This document shows positions 5,896 to 7,613 of a stretch of 7,613 bases of DNA, piece after piece. The DNA lies in assembly GCA_019247245.1 (NCBI GenBank), contig JAFAPF010000042.1, positions 1-7,613 of the forward strand, read 5' to 3'. Position 1 is the stretch's first letter. Each line of letters opens with the position of its first letter. The notes beneath the pieces were generated by a model that saw nothing but the letters and a program-made list of their open reading frames with translations, did no database searches and was not told the origin of the DNA. This DNA is from Rubrobacter sp. GTDB lineage: Bacteria > Actinomycetota > Rubrobacteria > Rubrobacterales > Rubrobacteraceae. Made by a program: the position numbers and the translations under genes.

Positions 5896-6035
5896 AAACT
5901 GTTATGAAAAACTTCAATAGGTCTGTGAGGTGGCTTCTGGAGGCAACAAAAACGGGGCGTTTGGCTTCGCACCCGTGTATAACTTGGCCAGAATCGTGGT
6001 GTTTTAGCAGTGTTCTCCCTATTACAAAACAGTTT
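5896..6035. mobile_element. 140-bp MITE-like element at the membrane-gene stop codon
   Basis: The ends are inverted repeats: AAACTGTTATGAAAAA on the left, and AAACTGTTTTGTAATA read inward from the right, matching at 13 of 16 positions. Both ends are flanked directly by CTTAG (5891-5895 and 6036-6040). An equivalent reading is termini GAAACTGTT with a TTA target duplication, which would suit IS5-family elements that duplicate TNA or YTAR. The stretch is visibly richer in A and T than its neighbours and has no credible gene, so it would be non-autonomous. The left flank includes the membrane protein's TAG stop, and removing the element leaves that stop intact. No transposase or second copy is present in the window, so the call rests on structure alone. 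Confidence 0.5.
5945..5976 (-). terminator. prpE: Intrinsic terminator facing prpE, inside the MITE-like element
   Basis: Read on the minus strand, ACGGG, a bulged T, GCG, an 8-nt loop, then CGC CCCGT form an 8-bp GC-rich stem (5952-5976). TTTTTGTT follows immediately (5945-5952). This is a standard rho-independent layout. It lies about 230 nt past the prpE stop and would stop prpE transcription before it runs antisense into the membrane protein. In the plus direction the same hairpin has no T-run. Confidence 0.6.
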
Positions 6036-6204
6036 CTTAGAGCGTGTTTGGTAACGAGTAGGGTTGCCTCACGAGGACCTGAAATCGGCTTCTCGTGGCG
6101 ACGTGCGGCCGCGGGTGGGCCGTTTTCAGGGCTAGCCTTCTCGGGGTTAGGCGGTCTTCCACATCGTAGGATCTACACGCATGGACGTTGCTTTTTCTTC
6201 CGCT
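6036..6204. other. Intergenic remainder with a long inverted repeat
   Basis: This is the rest of the 309-bp gap between the convergent membrane and prpE genes. CCTGAAATCGGC (6078-6089) and GCCGTTTTCAGG (6119-6130) are inverted repeats matching at 11 of 12 positions, around a 29-nt GC-rich interior. No T-run follows on either strand. It could help end transcription from either side or be an old element end. No open frame here has coding character, and no tRNA or other RNA gene was recognised. Confidence 0.4.
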
Positions 6205-7613
6205 CTAAGCTCCTTTTACGCTAGCGGCGCGGATGTCTTCGAGGGCAGCAGGGTTTTCTATAGTTGGGAGCTCTCCGGGGTCACGCTGCTCGGCCAGGTC
6301 CTGCATGGCACGCCGTAGCATCTTGCCGCTTCTCGTCTTGGGCAGCGCTCCGACGAAGCGAACCTCCGCCGGGCGGGCTATAGATCCGATTCCCTCTGCC
6401 ACCGTCTCTTTAATAGATTGCACGAGCTTGACACGCTCCTCGTCTGTCTCCGGGGTCTCTTTCGCGACGACATAAGCGTGGACGACCTGGCCTCTGGCCT
6501 CGTCTTTGACCCCGATAACGGCAGCTTCGGCGACCGTCTCGTTGGAGCTTATGGACTCCTCGATCTCACGAGTTCCAAGGCGATGCCCGGCGACATTGAT
6601 GACGTCATCCGAGCGACCCATCATGAAGTAATAACCTTCTTCACCGCGGGTGGCCCAGTCGAAAGTCGAGTAGAGCTCCTTCTTGGGGAAGCTCGTGAAG
6701 TACGTCTGCACGAAGCGCTCGTCGTCACCCCAGATCGTGCTCATGCACCCCGGTGGGAGCGGGGGCTGTATCGTTAAGACCCCACGCTCGCCCTGCTCGA
6801 CCTCCTCGCCGGTCTCCTCGTGCACAAGCCTTACGTCGTAGCCGGCACACGGGAAGCCAGCCGAGCCTGCCTTAAGCGGTACATCCTCAAGCCCCGGTAG
6901 AAGCGTGCTCAGGATCGGCCACCCCGTCTCCGTCTGCCAGTAATTGTCCCGCACGGTTACCCCCAACGATTCCGATGCCCATTCTGAGGTCGGTACGTCG
7001 AGCGGCTCGCCGGCGAGGAACAGGTTCCTGAGCGTCGTGCCCAGGTTCCGGCCTGCTATGTACTTCGGGTCGCTCCCTTTAAGGGCCCGGATGGCTGTCG
7101 GTGCGGTGAACATGGTCGTAACGTTGTGCTCCTCGACAATGTCCCACCAGATCCCGGGATCCGGTCGTATGGGCAATCCATCGTAAACGATAGAGGACAT
7201 GCCGTGCAGCAAAGGGCCATAGACGATGTAGGAATGTCCGACCACCCACCCAATGTCCGAGGCGGTAAACATAGTCTCCCCCGGCTCTCCCTGAAAGATG
7301 TGCCGTATCGAGGCTTCTAAGGCAACCGCGTGACCTCCCGTATCGCGCTGCACGCCCTTCGGTGTCCCCGTCGTTCCCGAGGTATAGAGAATGTAGCTCG
7401 GCTCCGAGGACTCTACCCATTGGACCGGTACCTCCTCGTCCAAATGGTTCTCGCGCAGCTTGGCGTAGTCTAGGTCTCGCCCTTCGGTCAGGGATAAGTG
7501 GTCCAAGCGGCCCCGGTTCAGGATGATGGCGTGCGCGGGCGGGAACCCGGCCTCGTCGAGGGCCTCGTCGACGATTGGCTTGTGGGGGATGACTTCGCCA
7601 CCCCGCATGCCCG
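6205..7613 (-). CDS. prpE: Propionate-CoA ligase PrpE, N-terminal part outside window
   Basis: 469 codons including a leading Gly and the stop are visible; about 160 N-terminal residues lie beyond the right edge, judged against E. coli PrpE (628 residues). The ATG at 7606-7608 is internal, since the frame continues upstream and the residues around it (MRGGEVIPHKPIVDEAL) are mid-protein sequence in this family. Counting from that Met: phosphate loop YTSGTTGTPKG (75-85), ASDIGWVVGHSYIVYGPLL (116-134), YWQTETGWP (223-231), PPGCMSTIWGDD (285-296), GRSDDVINVAGHRLGTREIE (331-350) and TRSGKMLRR with catalytic Lys429. The WWDIVEEH and DNYWQTE context is closer to PrpE than to acetyl-CoA synthetase. 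It makes propionyl-CoA from propionate, ATP and CoA via propionyl-AMP in the cytoplasm, possibly also accepting acetate. The C-terminus is complete. Confidence 0.93.
   Translation of the reverse strand, partial: GMRGGEVIPHKPIVDEALDEAGFPPAHAIILNRGRLDHLSLTEGRDLDYAKLRENHLDEEVPVQWVESSEPSYILYTSGTTGTPKGVQRDTGGHAVALEASIRHIFQGEPGETMFTASDIGWVVGHSYIVYGPLLHGMSSIVYDGLPIRPDPGIWWDIVEEHNVTTMFTAPTAIRALKGSDPKYIAGRNLGTTLRNLFLAGEPLDVPTSEWASESLGVTVRDNYWQTETGWPILSTLLPGLEDVPLKAGSAGFPCAGYDVRLVHEETGEEVEQGERGVLTIQPPLPPGCMSTIWGDDERFVQTYFTSFPKKELYSTFDWATRGEEGYYFMMGRSDDVINVAGHRLGTREIEESISSNETVAEAAVIGVKDEARGQVVHAYVVAKETPETDEERVKLVQSIKETVAEGIGSIARPAEVRFVGALPKTRSGKMLRRAMQDLAEQRDPGELPTIENPAALEDIRAASVKGA

Noticed and set aside
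5691..6224. Plus-strand open frame of 177 residues across the intergenic gap
   Set aside because: It begins out of frame inside the membrane gene and crosses both ends of the MITE-like element and the hairpins; the translation has no family features.

Overview
The window carries five recognisable protein genes, the 3' end of a sixth gene that is not recognised, and several non-coding elements. Codon choice is GC-rich at third positions, TTG/GTG starts follow good Shine-Dalgarno sequences, and one gene belongs to the luciferase-like (LLM) family that mostly uses cofactor F420. This suggests a high-GC actinobacterium, possibly Rubrobacteria or a relative. That placement is inferred from composition and gene content only.

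Layout. Positions 1-258 hold the open C-terminal end of an unrecognised plus-strand gene. It converges on a minus-strand alpha/beta hydrolase (271-1431) whose fold ends near residue 260 and is followed by about 128 very basic residues, built partly from repeats of the hydrolase's own last helix. Its upstream region (1432-1696) holds a near-consensus promoter, a leader of about 160 nt with two hairpins, and a 13-codon mini-ORF. Next on the minus strand is an LLM-class oxidoreductase (1697-2578, TTG start). A 137-bp divergent control region separates it from a plus-strand run of three genes: a zinc-independent quinone-reductase-like MDR enzyme (2716-3663), a YhfK-like atypical SDR (3809-4459) and a roughly 12-helix membrane protein of unassigned family with two related halves. 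The window ends with the C-terminal part of a minus-strand propionate-CoA ligase (PrpE, 6205 to the right edge).

The 309 bp between the membrane protein and prpE (5896-6204) contain a 140-bp MITE-like element. It has 16-bp imperfect terminal inverted repeats, is flanked by CTTAG, and sits directly against the membrane gene's stop codon. Inside it is a good intrinsic terminator facing prpE transcription. A second, longer inverted repeat lies between the element and prpE.

Working together: the LLM, MDR and SDR enzymes are all nicotinamide- or F420-type redox proteins around one divergent promoter region, which suggests a small redox or detoxification neighbourhood. No substrate can be named. 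PrpE activates propionate (propionate + ATP + CoA to propionyl-CoA) and is not obviously linked to the others. No complete new defence or mobile system is visible. The most unusual items are the duplicated basic tail on the hydrolase with its leader, and the terminator-carrying MITE at the gene junction.
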